Of a stretch of 64,000 nt of DNA, positions 8,131-16,443 are shown piece after piece. Source of the DNA: Hungatella sp. UBA4396. Its GTDB lineage: Bacteria > Bacillota > Clostridia > Lachnospirales > Lachnospiraceae. Each line of letters opens with the position of its first letter. The stretch's first letter is position 1. The stretch lies in contig DGRE01000047.1 in assembly GCA_002389905.1 (NCBI GenBank), positions 1 to 64,000 of the forward strand, read 5' to 3'. The notes under the pieces were generated by a model. That model did no database searches. It was not told the DNA's origin and saw only the letters and a list, made by a program, of their open reading frames with translations. The translations under genes and the position numbers were made by a program.

Positions 8131-8856
8131 ATGTATACGTTTGACAGCAGGGTCCGGTACAGTGAGACAGATGAGTATGGAAAGCTGACCTTAACAGGTG
8201 TCATGAATTACCTTCAGGATTGTTCTACCTTTCAGTCTGAGGATGTGGGACTGGGAATATCTTATTTAAAGAAACGCAATGAGGCTTGGTGGCTTTCCTC
8301 CTGGCAGATCGCAGTGAACCGCTATCCTGTTTACGGAGAGGAAATTGTAATCGGCACCTGGCCCTACGATTTTAAAGGTTTTTACGGCTACCGGAACTTT
8401 ACCATACAGAGCCGGACCGGGGAATATTTAATCAAGGCTGATTCGGTGTGGTTTTTGTTTGATACGGAAAAAGGGCGCCCCATTAAGGTACGTCCTGAAG
8501 ATATCCGTGGATACGGAGCCGGAAGCGAGGAACGGCTGGATATGAATTATGCTCCCCGTAAGATTGAAGTGCCGATGGAATACCAGGAGGCAGAGCCGGT
8601 TATCATTGGAAACCACCATATTGATACCAACCATCATGTCAACAACTCCAAATATGTGGAAATAGCCAGAGAGGTGCTTCCCAGCGAAATGGAGGTGGCT
8701 GAGCTGAGGGTTGAATATAAGAAGGCAGCAGTTTTTGGCGATATTGTTTATCCCCGCGTAAGCCGTACAGAGGAAGGATACATAGTTTCCTTGTGTGATG
8801 ATCAGGAAAAGGCTTATGCAGTCGTTTGGCTGGGGGGAACAGCAGAGAGGATGTAA
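8131..8856 (+). CDS. Acyl-[acyl-carrier-protein] thioesterase
   Basis: A 241-residue double-hotdog thioesterase of the FatA/FatB-like family, which releases free fatty acids from acyl-ACP. The N-terminal hotdog begins FDSRVRYSETDEYGKLTLTG. The second hotdog carries the signature HHIDTNHHVNNSKYVE (about residues 165-180), which contains the Asp/Asn/His catalytic set of this family. It is about the size of bacterial members and has no transit peptide or membrane segment, so it is cytosolic. GAGGTGAGG precedes the ATG. The CvfB-like gene starts one base after the stop, so the two are almost certainly co-transcribed. Confidence 0.88.
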   Translation: MYTFDSRVRYSETDEYGKLTLTGVMNYLQDCSTFQSEDVGLGISYLKKRNEAWWLSSWQIAVNRYPVYGEEIVIGTWPYDFKGFYGYRNFTIQSRTGEYLIKADSVWFLFDTEKGRPIKVRPEDIRGYGAGSEERLDMNYAPRKIEVPMEYQEAEPVIIGNHHIDTNHHVNNSKYVEIAREVLPSEMEVAELRVEYKKAAVFGDIVYPRVSRTEEGYIVSLCDDQEKAYAVVWLGGTAERM

Positions 8857-8857
8857 G

Positions 8858-9697
8858 ATGATAGAATTAGGAAAGATGCAGACCCTGCTTGTGCAGAGGG
8901 TCAAGGAGTTCGGTGTGTATGTGGGCGAGGAGACCGGCAGTGAGGTGTCTGTGCTTCTGCCGAAGAAGCAGGTACCGGAGGGTGCAAAGCCCGGAGATGA
9001 GGTCACTGTTTTCATCTACAGGGATTCCGAGGACCGGCTGATTGCCACCTCAGCAGCCCCTCTTCTTCAGGTAGGGGAAATCGCTGTGCTGAACGTAAAG
9101 GATGTGGGCAAAATCGGCGCATTCCTGGATATGGGACTGGAAAAAGATCTTCTTCTTCCCTTTAAGGAGCAGACCCATAAGGTACGGACCGGAGAAAAGG
9201 TATTGGTCGCTCTTTACGTGGATAAGAGCCAGCGCCTGGCGGCAACCATGAAAATCTATTCCTATTTAAATGACCAGACGCCTTATAAAAAGGATGACCA
9301 GGTGAGTGGAATCATTTATGAAATTAACGATACCCTTGGAGCCTTTGTGGCGGTGGATAATAAATATTACGGATTGATTCCGAAAAAAGAGGTGTTTGAA
9401 AATTACCGGGAAGGTGATGAGATCACGGCCAGGGTCACCAAGGTAAGGGAGGACGGAAAGCTGGACTTAAGCCCCAGGCAGAAAGCTTACATTCAGATGG
9501 ATACGGATTCAGCCCAGGTTTTAGATGTGATGGAAAACCAGTTTGGCGGCATCCTGCCCTTTACGGACAAGGCGGACCCGGAGATCATCAAACGGGAATT
9601 TGCCATGAGCAAGAACGCATTTAAGCGGGCAGTGGGACACCTTTTAAAAGAAGGAAAAATCAAAATAACGGAAAACAAAATCGAAAAGATCAAATAG
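8858..9697 (+). CDS. CvfB-like S1 RNA-binding protein
   Basis: A 279-residue protein with tandem S1/OB-fold modules and a C-terminal winged helix, the CvfB (virulence factor B, YitL) architecture. Seen: an N-terminal OB-like unit, GEIAVLNVKDVGKIGAFLDMG starting an S1 domain, a further S1 unit (DQVSGIIYEINDTLGAFVAVD), and the winged helix (HLLKEGKIKITENKIEKI) at the end. The family binds RNA and in staphylococci affects virulence gene expression; the molecular role is not settled. The start is ATG 8858, 7 nt after AGAGAGG. An earlier in-frame codon would run into the thioesterase gene. Confidence 0.85.
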   Translation: MIELGKMQTLLVQRVKEFGVYVGEETGSEVSVLLPKKQVPEGAKPGDEVTVFIYRDSEDRLIATSAAPLLQVGEIAVLNVKDVGKIGAFLDMGLEKDLLLPFKEQTHKVRTGEKVLVALYVDKSQRLAATMKIYSYLNDQTPYKKDDQVSGIIYEINDTLGAFVAVDNKYYGLIPKKEVFENYREGDEITARVTKVREDGKLDLSPRQKAYIQMDTDSAQVLDVMENQFGGILPFTDKADPEIIKREFAMSKNAFKRAVGHLLKEGKIKITENKIEKIK

Positions 9698-9725
9698 CGG
9701 GTAAGCGGATAACAGGAGGATTGTT

Positions 9726-10310
9726 TTGGACTCGATAGACTATTATAATAAGTATGCGGCAAAGGAATTTGAAGAAACAGTGAATCAGGATATGTCGGCC
9801 ATCATGAAGGAATTTCTGGACCTTCTGGAGGAAGGGGATACTATCCTGGATTTAGGCTGCGGCTCTGGAAGGGACAGCTTGTCCTTCTATGATCAGGGAT
9901 ATGATGTGACGCCCCTTGATGCATCGGAGGAGATGTGTAAGCTGGCGGAAATCCATACCGGCCTGGATGTGCTTCAGATGACGTTCGAAGAAATGGATTT
10001 TGACAAAGTCTTTGATGGAATCTGGGCCTGTGCTTCACTGCTTCACACTCCGAAGAAGGAACTGTCTGACATTCTTAAAAAGATAGCAAGGGCCTTAAAT
10101 GACAAGGGAATTCTTTACATGTCTTATAAGCTGGGAGATTTTGAGGGATTTCGGGGGAAGCGGTATTTCAGTGATTTTACAGCGGATTCCATCTCAGAAA
10201 TTTTAAAGGACAGCGGACGTTTTGAAATCGTAAAGCTTTGGGAGACAGAGGATGTTCGTTCTGGTCATTCTGACGTTAAGTGGCTGAACGTTTTAGCAAG
10301 GAAAATATAA
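9726..10310 (+). CDS. Class I SAM-dependent methyltransferase
   Basis: A 194-residue Rossmann-fold methyltransferase. Motif I is ILDLGCGSGRDSLSF (about residues 39-53), followed by VTPLDASEEM, the acidic residue that binds the ribose of S-adenosylmethionine, and FDGIWACASLLHTPK. The substrate cannot be told. The start is TTG at 9726 with AGGAGG 6 nt upstream; there is no ATG nearby in frame. It probably continues the thioesterase/CvfB transcript (28-nt gap), and a hairpin follows the stop. Confidence 0.82.
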   Translation: MDSIDYYNKYAAKEFEETVNQDMSAIMKEFLDLLEEGDTILDLGCGSGRDSLSFYDQGYDVTPLDASEEMCKLAEIHTGLDVLQMTFEEMDFDKVFDGIWACASLLHTPKKELSDILKKIARALNDKGILYMSYKLGDFEGFRGKRYFSDFTADSISEILKDSGRFEIVKLWETEDVRSGHSDVKWLNVLARKI

Positions 10311-10326
10311 AATAGCATGAAAATAT

Positions 10327-10361
10327 ACAAGGCAGCGCGGAGGATTTCCGGGCTGCCTTGT
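10327..10361 (+). terminator. Terminator-like hairpin after the methyltransferase
   Basis: ACAAGGCAGC (10327-10336) pairs perfectly with GCTGCCTTGT (10352-10361). Only a weak T-rich tail follows. The rest of the 322-nt gap to the next gene is AT-rich and contains a CCAAAA/TTTTGG inverted repeat near 10480-10510 and the hairpin at 10568. Confidence 0.6.
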
Positions 10362-10567
10362 AGTTTATGACCAAAAAAGTGAGGAAATATCACTGTCCTA
10401 TCGAATATAGACAGAAATATCTGAGCCATTCTCCTGATATTTTGGCGTTTCAGTCATTTTTTAAATTGGTTATACAAATTAGCCAAAAGGCCCAAAAGGA
10501 TTTTGGTAATTAGCAATATGGTAAAAGAAAAATAATTCATGTATGATAATTTCAGAAACAGGACACC

Positions 10568-10583
10568 CCGGCAGATTTGCCGG
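10568..10583 (+). other. Leader hairpin before the ugpC-type ATPase
   Basis: CCGGCA and TGCCGG form a perfect 6-bp stem with a 4-nt loop about 50 nt before the start codon. There is no T-run, so it is not a terminator; it may stabilise or regulate the leader. Confidence 0.4.
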
Positions 10584-10632
10584 CGGTACCGATGGAAGAA
10601 CACACACTTAATTTTTAGGAGGATTAGTAAAG

Positions 10633-11745
10633 ATGGCTAGTTTATCACTGAAAAACATTGTCAAGAAATACCCCAACGGATTTGAGGCAGTTAAGGATTT
10701 CAATCTGGATATTGCTGATAAAGAGTTCGTTATCTTCGTAGGACCATCCGGATGCGGTAAATCAACTACTCTTCGAATGATCGCAGGCCTGGAGGACATC
10801 TCTTCCGGTGAACTTTATATTGATGGAAAGTTAGTAAACGATGTGGAGCCAAAGGACAGAGATATCGCAATGGTATTCCAGAACTATGCTTTGTATCCCC
10901 ATATGACAGTATTTGACAACATGGCATTTGGTCTGAAGCTGAGAAAGACCCCAAAGGATGAGATTGACAAGCTGGTACACGAAGCAGCAAGAATCCTTGA
11001 CTTAGAGCATTTATTAGACCGTAAGCCAAAGGCTTTGTCAGGCGGACAGAGACAGCGAGTTGCCATGGGACGTGCTATCGTGCGTGATCCTAAGGTGTTC
11101 TTGATGGATGAACCTTTATCCAACTTAGATGCCAAGCTGAGAGGACAGATGCGTATTGAGATCTCCAAGCTGCATCAGAGACTTCAGGCAACCATTGTCT
11201 ATGTAACTCATGACCAGACAGAGGCTATGACCCTTGGTACCAGAATCGTAGTTATGAAAGACGGTGTCATTCAGCAGGTGGATTCTCCTCAGAATTTATA
11301 TGATAAGCCAGGCAACAAGTTTGTTGCAGGATTTATCGGAGCACCTCAGATGAACTTGATTGATGCAACTGTTGCTAAGAGTGGAAATGACGTTACTTTG
11401 ACCTTCGGCGGAAATACCATCACTCTACCGGAAGAAAAAGCGAAGAAGTTAGAATCTGCCGGATATGTTGGGAAGACCGTTGTTTTTGGAATCCGTCCCG
11501 AAGATTTACACGATGAGGAAGCTTTCCTTGAGTCTTCTCCTGCAAGCGTGATCAGCGCTACCATCAGAGTTTACGAGCTTTTGGGTGCAGAAGTTTACTT
11601 ATACTTTGATGTAGAGGATACAAACTTTACAGCAAGGGTAAATCCACGTACAACTGCAAGACCTGGCGATACTATTAAGCTGGCTCTTGATTTAAGCAAG
11701 GTTCATGTGTTTGATAAAGACACAGAGCAGGTGGTTTTAAACTAA
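10633..11745 (+). CDS. ugpC: Sugar ABC transporter ATP-binding protein (UgpC/MsmK type)
   Basis: A 370-residue ATPase that powers binding-protein-dependent import of sugars or glycerol-3-phosphate. Walker A GPSGCGKST at residues 37-45, signature LSGGQRQR, Walker B VFLMDEPLSNLDA, the switch His in VTHDQTEAM, and C-terminal TOBE-type domains (about 245-370) are all present. No permease or binding-protein gene is adjacent. In Firmicutes such solitary MsmK/UgpC ATPases serve several sugar importers at once, and that is the likely role here. AGGAGG lies well placed before the ATG. A strong terminator follows, so it is probably monocistronic. Confidence 0.9.
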   Translation: MASLSLKNIVKKYPNGFEAVKDFNLDIADKEFVIFVGPSGCGKSTTLRMIAGLEDISSGELYIDGKLVNDVEPKDRDIAMVFQNYALYPHMTVFDNMAFGLKLRKTPKDEIDKLVHEAARILDLEHLLDRKPKALSGGQRQRVAMGRAIVRDPKVFLMDEPLSNLDAKLRGQMRIEISKLHQRLQATIVYVTHDQTEAMTLGTRIVVMKDGVIQQVDSPQNLYDKPGNKFVAGFIGAPQMNLIDATVAKSGNDVTLTFGGNTITLPEEKAKKLESAGYVGKTVVFGIRPEDLHDEEAFLESSPASVISATIRVYELLGAEVYLYFDVEDTNFTARVNPRTTARPGDTIKLALDLSKVHVFDKDTEQVVLN

Positions 11746-11760
11746 ATTTTATGAAAATTT

Positions 11761-11795
11761 AAGCAGGCGGGTATGATACCCGCTTGCTTTTTTTC
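11761..11795 (+). terminator. Terminator after the ugpC-type ATPase
   Basis: AAGCAGGCGGGTA pairs with TACCCGCTTGCTT around a 3-nt loop, followed by a T-run. Confidence 0.92.
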
Positions 11796-11939
11796 AATTT
11801 TTGCTTTAATATATTATACAAAGAAGTTCGATTCGCCCATTGGCTCATCGAACGGCTGATTTTCTGTGCCGATCTATCTTGTTTTTTAGGATTACGGAAA
11901 ATTATGCCAAGGTAAATTTACGATAAAGGAGAATATGCC

Positions 11940-13028
11940 ATGATTTCGAATCAGATACTTCAGACTACTATTGAAGGATTGAAAGGAATTACAAGAATTG
12001 ATCTTTGCATTTGTGATACAGAAGGGAAGGTTTTGGCAACCACGTTTTCTGATGCAGAAGATTACGAAAGTTCAATCCTGGCGTTTGTGGATTCTCCGGC
12101 CGACAGCCAGGTGATCCAGGGATACCAGTTTTTTAAGGTGTTCGATGAACACCAGTTGGAATACATCCTCCTTGCCAAGGGAGGAAGCGATGATGTTTAT
12201 ATGGTAGGCAAACTGGCCGCTTTCCAGATACAGAGCCTGTTAGTTGCATATAAAGAGAGATTTGACAAGGATAACTTCATTAAGAACCTGCTGCTGGACA
12301 ATCTGCTTTTGGTGGATATCTACAACAGGGCCAAAAAGCTTCATATTGAAACCAATGTCAAAAGAGTGGTATTCATCATTGAAACCCAGCATGAAAAGGA
12401 TGTCAATGCGCTGGAGACAGTACGCAACTTATTTGCTGCCAAAACAAAAGACTTTGTCACTGCCGTGGATGAGAAGAATATCATCCTGGTAAAGGAAGTG
12501 AGAGAGGGAGAAACCTACGACGATCTGGAGAAGACAGCCAATACTATTTTAGACATGCTCAATACAGAAGCCATGACTCAGGTCCATGTGGCTTTTGGAA
12601 CCATTGTCAGTGAGATCAAAGAGGTTTCCAGATCTTATAAGGAAGCCAAGATGGCTATGGATGTAGGCAAGATCTTCTACACCGGAAAAAATGTGGTTGC
12701 TTACAGCAAGCTGGGAATCGGACGTCTGATCTATCAGCTTCCATTGCCCTTATGCCGTATGTTCATCAAGGAAATTTTCGATGGGAAATCACCGGATGAT
12801 TTCGATGAGGAGACTCTGACCACGATCAACAAGTTTTTCGAAAACAGCTTAAACGTATCCGAGACCTCCAGACAGCTTTATATCCACAGAAATACTCTTG
12901 TATACCGTCTGGACAAGCTTCAGAAGAGTACAGGACTGGATCTGCGTGTATTTGAAGATGCCATTACCTTTAAGATTGCTCTTATGGTAGTGAAGTATAT
13001 GAAATATATGGAGAACCAGGACTATTAA
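11940..13028 (+). CDS. CdaR/PucR-family transcriptional regulator
   Basis: A 362-residue regulator with an N-terminal sensory domain (about 1-110, CdaR sugar-diacid-like), a central GGDEF-like degenerate domain (about 130-260), and a C-terminal PucR-type helix-turn-helix. The last is visible as FFENSLNVSETSRQLYIHRNTLVYRLDKLQKSTGLDLR. The family senses small metabolites such as sugar diacids or purine breakdown products. The adjacent sugar-ABC ATPase suggests carbohydrate control, but they are separated by a terminator. AAGGAG precedes the ATG. A large hairpin/repeat element follows the stop and separates it from ftsE. Confidence 0.82.
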   Translation: MISNQILQTTIEGLKGITRIDLCICDTEGKVLATTFSDAEDYESSILAFVDSPADSQVIQGYQFFKVFDEHQLEYILLAKGGSDDVYMVGKLAAFQIQSLLVAYKERFDKDNFIKNLLLDNLLLVDIYNRAKKLHIETNVKRVVFIIETQHEKDVNALETVRNLFAAKTKDFVTAVDEKNIILVKEVREGETYDDLEKTANTILDMLNTEAMTQVHVAFGTIVSEIKEVSRSYKEAKMAMDVGKIFYTGKNVVAYSKLGIGRLIYQLPLPLCRMFIKEIFDGKSPDDFDEETLTTINKFFENSLNVSETSRQLYIHRNTLVYRLDKLQKSTGLDLRVFEDAITFKIALMVVKYMKYMENQDY

Positions 13029-13044
13029 CGAAGCAATGAGCAGT

Positions 13045-13302
13045 GCGAAAAGAGGCAGTAAGTTGGCTGCGTTGTGCTTGCACAAAAGCAGTTGTCTTAC
13101 TGACTCTTTTCATAGGGCGAAGCCCGTAACCGAGATGGAGCGAAGCGGAATCGAGGTGCACTGCGGACTGGTGTACTTGCACAAAAGCGGCTGTATGGCT
13201 GACTTTTTTCATAGGGCGAAGCCCGTAAACCGAGATGGAGCGAAGCGGAATCGAGGTTCCACTGCGGACTAGCGGACCGCCCTATCAAGCTCATCTTTTC
13301 GC
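13045..13302. repeat. Composite hairpin/direct-repeat element between the regulator and ftsE
   Basis: A 258-nt non-coding element bounded by the perfect inverted repeat GCGAAAAGA (13045-13053) and TCTTTTCGC (13294-13302). Inside are two direct repeats of about 93-95 nt (13077-13169 and 13176-13270), each containing GGGC-GAA-GCCC and an identical 28-nt core starting at 13130 and 13230. The left side folds into a long imperfect hairpin: GAAAAGAG, CAGTAAG, CTGC and TTGTGC (13047-13076) pair in order with GCACAA, GCAG, CTTACTG and CTCTTTTC (up to 13111). Short open frames on both strands here are by-products of the repeat. The GGGC/GCCC module recurs at 48127. Confidence 0.7.
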
Positions 13303-13350
13303 CCCTAAAACAAACACAAAAGCCCGTTCTATACCCACCAGAGGAAAGAC

Positions 13351-14037
13351 ATGATTGAATTTTGGAATGTAAGCAAAACATATGAAGCCGGAAACAAAGC
13401 CCTGCGCAACATCAGCATGACCGTCCAGGACGGTGAATTCGTATTTATCATCGGCCGAAGCGGTTCAGGCAAGTCCACGCTCTTAAAAATGCTGTTAAAA
13501 GAAGTAGAGCCCACTTCCGGAAAAATCGTAGTAAATGACATGAATCTCGGCAAGATGCCAAGAAAATTTATTCCTAAATACCGCCGGAAGCTTGGAATGG
13601 TTTTCCAGGACTTCCGTCTTTTAAAGGACAGGAATGTTTATGAAAATGTAGCCTTTGCCCAAAGGGTCATCGGCGCCTCCACAAAGAGCATCAAAGAATC
13701 AGTTCCTGCCATGCTGAAGATGGTAGGGCTTTCTTCAAAATACAAATTTTTCCCCCAGCAGCTTTCCGGCGGAGAGCAGCAGAGAGTTGCCATTGCCAGA
13801 GCCCTGATCAACCGTCCTGAAATCCTTTTGGCCGACGAGCCCACGGGAAACTTAGATGGCCAAAACTCCATGGAAATCATGAAGCTCTTAAATGAGATCA
13901 ATAAGCTGGGAACAACAGTAATTGTAGTCACCCACAGCCAGGAAATTGTGGACAGGATGAAGAAACGGGTCATTGTGATGGACCGGGGAACCATCGTAAG
14001 CGACGAACAAAAAGGCGGTTATACATATGAGAATTAG
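13351..14037 (+). CDS. ftsE: Cell division ATP-binding protein FtsE
   Basis: The ATPase of the FtsEX complex, which couples ATP hydrolysis in the cytoplasm to activation of peptidoglycan hydrolases outside. The 228-residue length is typical. Walker A GRSGSGKST is at residues 35-43, signature LSGGEQQR, Walker B ILLADEPTGNLD, and the switch His in VVTHSQEI. AGAGGAAAG precedes the ATG. It overlaps ftsX by 11 nt, indicating coupled translation. The repeat element immediately upstream lies in its leader. Confidence 0.95.
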   Translation: MIEFWNVSKTYEAGNKALRNISMTVQDGEFVFIIGRSGSGKSTLLKMLLKEVEPTSGKIVVNDMNLGKMPRKFIPKYRRKLGMVFQDFRLLKDRNVYENVAFAQRVIGASTKSIKESVPAMLKMVGLSSKYKFFPQQLSGGEQQRVAIARALINRPEILLADEPTGNLDGQNSMEIMKLLNEINKLGTTVIVVTHSQEIVDRMKKRVIVMDRGTIVSDEQKGGYTYEN

Positions 14038-14935
14038 TACGTTTTGGTATTGTCTGAAGCAAGGTGTCAATAATATATGCAGAAATATTTTGTTTTCCCT
14101 GGCCTCCATTGCGACAGTTGCTGCCTGCATTTTTTTGTTCTGCCTGTTTTTTTCCATTGTAATCAATGTTCAGTATGTGATTAAAAATACAGAGAGCACC
14201 GTTGGAGTCACAGTGTTTTTCAACGAAGGGCTGGACCAAAATACGATCACGGAAATCGGCAACAAAATCAAGGCCAGAGAAGAAGTAAAGGAAGTGAAGT
14301 TCACTTCGGCTGAGGATGCCTGGGAAGAGGCAAAGCAGGAATACTTCGGTGACTTGCAGGAGCTTGCAGAAGGATTTGAAGAGGATAATCCTCTTGCTAA
14401 TTCTTCCTCTTATACCGTATTTTTAAAAGACTTAGTAGAGCAGGATCAATTAGTCCAGTGGATACAGAACCTTGAAGGGGTCAGAAAGATCAATTATTCA
14501 AAGACGGCAGCAGAAGGGATGAACAGTTTAAATAAGGTAATCGGGATTCTTTCCATGCTGATTATCGGCGTCCTGCTGGCAGTGGCTATTTTCCTGATCA
14601 GCAACACCATTTCCGTGGCTGCGGCTTTCCGGAAAAGTGAAAACCAGATCATGAAGCTGATTGGAGCCACCAACTATATGATCCGGGCTCCCTTCGTGGT
14701 AGAGGGCGTTATCATCGGCCTGGTGGGAGCTTCTATCCCTCTTGTTGCCATTTACTTCCTGTACCGCTCTTCGGTTGAGTATATTGTGACTCGTTTCAGC
14801 ATTTTATCGGGACTTTTTCAGTTCCTTCCGGTGGAGGCCATCTATCCCTATATGGCGGCAACTGCCTTGTCTCTCGGCGTTGGAATCGGCTTTTTTGTAA
14901 GCTTCTTCACCATCCGGAAGCATCTGAAGGTATAA
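14027..14935 (+). CDS. ftsX: Cell division permease-like protein FtsX
   Basis: The membrane half of FtsEX, 302 residues. Seen: a cytoplasmic N-terminus, a first membrane helix (about 21-45), a large extracellular loop (about 46-165) that contacts the hydrolase partner, and three more helices at about 165-190, 220-245 and 265-295. AAAFRKSENQIMKLIGATNYMIRAPFVVEG is the conserved FtsX-domain coupling segment. Start ATG 14027 lies within ftsE. The protease gene downstream begins after 133 nt that include a perfect hairpin. Confidence 0.95.
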   Translation: MRISTFWYCLKQGVNNICRNILFSLASIATVAACIFLFCLFFSIVINVQYVIKNTESTVGVTVFFNEGLDQNTITEIGNKIKAREEVKEVKFTSAEDAWEEAKQEYFGDLQELAEGFEEDNPLANSSSYTVFLKDLVEQDQLVQWIQNLEGVRKINYSKTAAEGMNSLNKVIGILSMLIIGVLLAVAIFLISNTISVAAAFRKSENQIMKLIGATNYMIRAPFVVEGVIIGLVGASIPLVAIYFLYRSSVEYIVTRFSILSGLFQFLPVEAIYPYMAATALSLGVGIGFFVSFFTIRKHLKV

Positions 14936-14957
14936 AAGACCGTATCAGACATCTGGA

Positions 14958-14988
14958 AGCAGCCGTAAAAACGTATAATACGGCTGCT
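14958..14988 (+). other. Perfect hairpin between ftsX and the S41 protease
   Basis: AGCAGCCGTA (14958-14967) and TACGGCTGCT (14979-14988) form a 10-bp stem with an 11-nt loop. No T-run follows. It could be a processing or stability signal, or a weak terminator. Confidence 0.5.
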
Positions 14989-15068
14989 ATGGGGAATATT
15001 AATGATATAAGGTTCTGTCTATCCGGTGAAATACGTCAGCCCATGAAGAGACAGATAGGAGAGTAACA

Positions 15069-16367
15069 GTGGAAAATAAAAATAAATTTTGGAAGGGTGC
15101 CCTGGTCGGGGCGCTTTTAACCACTTTGGCAGGTCTTGTTATTGTGGGCATGTCTTTGGGGATTTTTTTGATTGGAAGAACAGCTATAGATGGAGGCGGC
15201 CAGACCGCTGAATCCGGACGCGCACAAAATCAGGAAGGAAGCCTGGACTTAAAGCGTATTTCAGAAAAGATCCAGACCATTCAGGGAGTCATCGATAAGT
15301 ATTACCTTTTTGATGAAGATAAGGCAAAGGTAGAGGACTGGATATACAAAGGGATGCTTTATGGATTGGAAGATCCTTATACGGTTTACTACAATGCAGA
15401 AGAATATAATAAACTGATGGAGGACACCTCCGGAGAATACTGCGGAATCGGTGTCATGGTCAGCCAGAGTGCGGAAACCGGGGTCATTACGGTCACCAAG
15501 GTCTTTGAAGGCACTCCAGGTGCGGAAGCGGGAATGCTTCCCGGAGACATCATTTACAAGGTGGGCGACGAGGAAGTGACCGGCATGGATTTGGAGCTGG
15601 TGGTAAAGGACCATATCAAGGGAGAAGAAGGTACCACTGTCATAGTCACTGTTCTGCGTCAGGAGACGGGAGAATATGTGGATATGAAAATGCAGCGCCG
15701 TCAGATTACGGTTCCCACGGTAGAGCATAAAATGCTGGAAAACAAGGTGGGATATATTTCCGTCAGCCAGTTTGATACGGTTACGGCAGGCCAGTTTAAA
15801 GAGGCCATAGCAGATTTGGAAAAGCAGGGTATGGAGAAAATGATCATAGACTTGAGAAACAATCCGGGTGGAGTTGTGGATGCGGTTGTTTCCATGGTGG
15901 ATTATATCCTTCCTGATGATTTGGTCATTGAAGGAGACCAAAATCTTGTGAGAACAAAGAAAAACAAAACTCTCTTGCTTTATATGGCGGATAAGAACGG
16001 AGAAGGGGAGCAGTATTACGCTTCCGACGGACATAAGGTAGATGTACCCATGGCAGTTTTGGTTAACGGACAGTCAGCCAGCGCATCAGAAGTTTTTTCC
16101 GGCGCATTAAAAGCCTATGACAAGGCAGAGCTGGTGGGAACGAAGACCTTTGGAAAGGGAATTGTTCAGACCTTATTCCCATTGGATCAGGGAACTGCCA
16201 TTAAGATGACGGTGGCTCATTACTATACTCCCAGCGGTCTGGACCTTCACGGAAAGGGCCTGGAGCCGGATGTGGAAGTAGAGCTTGATGAGGAATTAAA
16301 AACAAAGATCAAAATTGAGCCTGAGGAAGATAATCAGCTTCAGGAAGCTATAAAAGCGTTGAATTAA
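15069..16367 (+). CDS. C-terminal processing peptidase (S41, CtpA-like)
   Basis: A 432-residue membrane-anchored serine protease: one N-terminal membrane helix (about 11-35), a PDZ domain (about 115-200), and the S41 catalytic domain. The serine-lysine dyad is Ser338 (in SASASE) and Lys363 (in TFGKG), assigned by alignment to the family motif. The family trims proteins from their C-terminus outside the cell; in several bacteria it controls cell-wall hydrolases, and its position after ftsEX fits that. The start is GTG 15069, preceded by ATAGGAGAG. A bidirectional terminator closes the unit. Confidence 0.92.
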   Translation: MENKNKFWKGALVGALLTTLAGLVIVGMSLGIFLIGRTAIDGGGQTAESGRAQNQEGSLDLKRISEKIQTIQGVIDKYYLFDEDKAKVEDWIYKGMLYGLEDPYTVYYNAEEYNKLMEDTSGEYCGIGVMVSQSAETGVITVTKVFEGTPGAEAGMLPGDIIYKVGDEEVTGMDLELVVKDHIKGEEGTTVIVTVLRQETGEYVDMKMQRRQITVPTVEHKMLENKVGYISVSQFDTVTAGQFKEAIADLEKQGMEKMIIDLRNNPGGVVDAVVSMVDYILPDDLVIEGDQNLVRTKKNKTLLLYMADKNGEGEQYYASDGHKVDVPMAVLVNGQSASASEVFSGALKAYDKAELVGTKTFGKGIVQTLFPLDQGTAIKMTVAHYYTPSGLDLHGKGLEPDVEVELDEELKTKIKIEPEEDNQLQEAIKALN

Positions 16368-16382
16368 AGATCGTAGATTGAA

Positions 16383-16424
16383 AAAAGCCCTCTGGGCCGG
16401 CTTGCCGGTTTTCAGAGGGCTTTT
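16383..16424. terminator. Bidirectional terminator between the S41 protease and the aldolase-like gene
   Basis: AAAAGCCCTCTG (16383-16394) pairs with CAGAGGGCTTTT (16413-16424), with a GCCGGCTTGCCGGT inner hairpin. A/T runs on both sides let it serve both converging genes. Confidence 0.9.
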
Positions 16425-16443
16425 CCGATTTTAAAGGTTATTG

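Noticed and set aside
13077..13270. CRISPR-like array
   Set aside because: Only two units, about 93-95 nt long and directly adjacent with no spacers; no cas genes in the window.
12982..13381. Several open frames on both strands in the 13-kb repeat block
   Set aside because: They arise from the direct repeats, repeat the same peptide pieces, and overlap the start of ftsE; no start signals.
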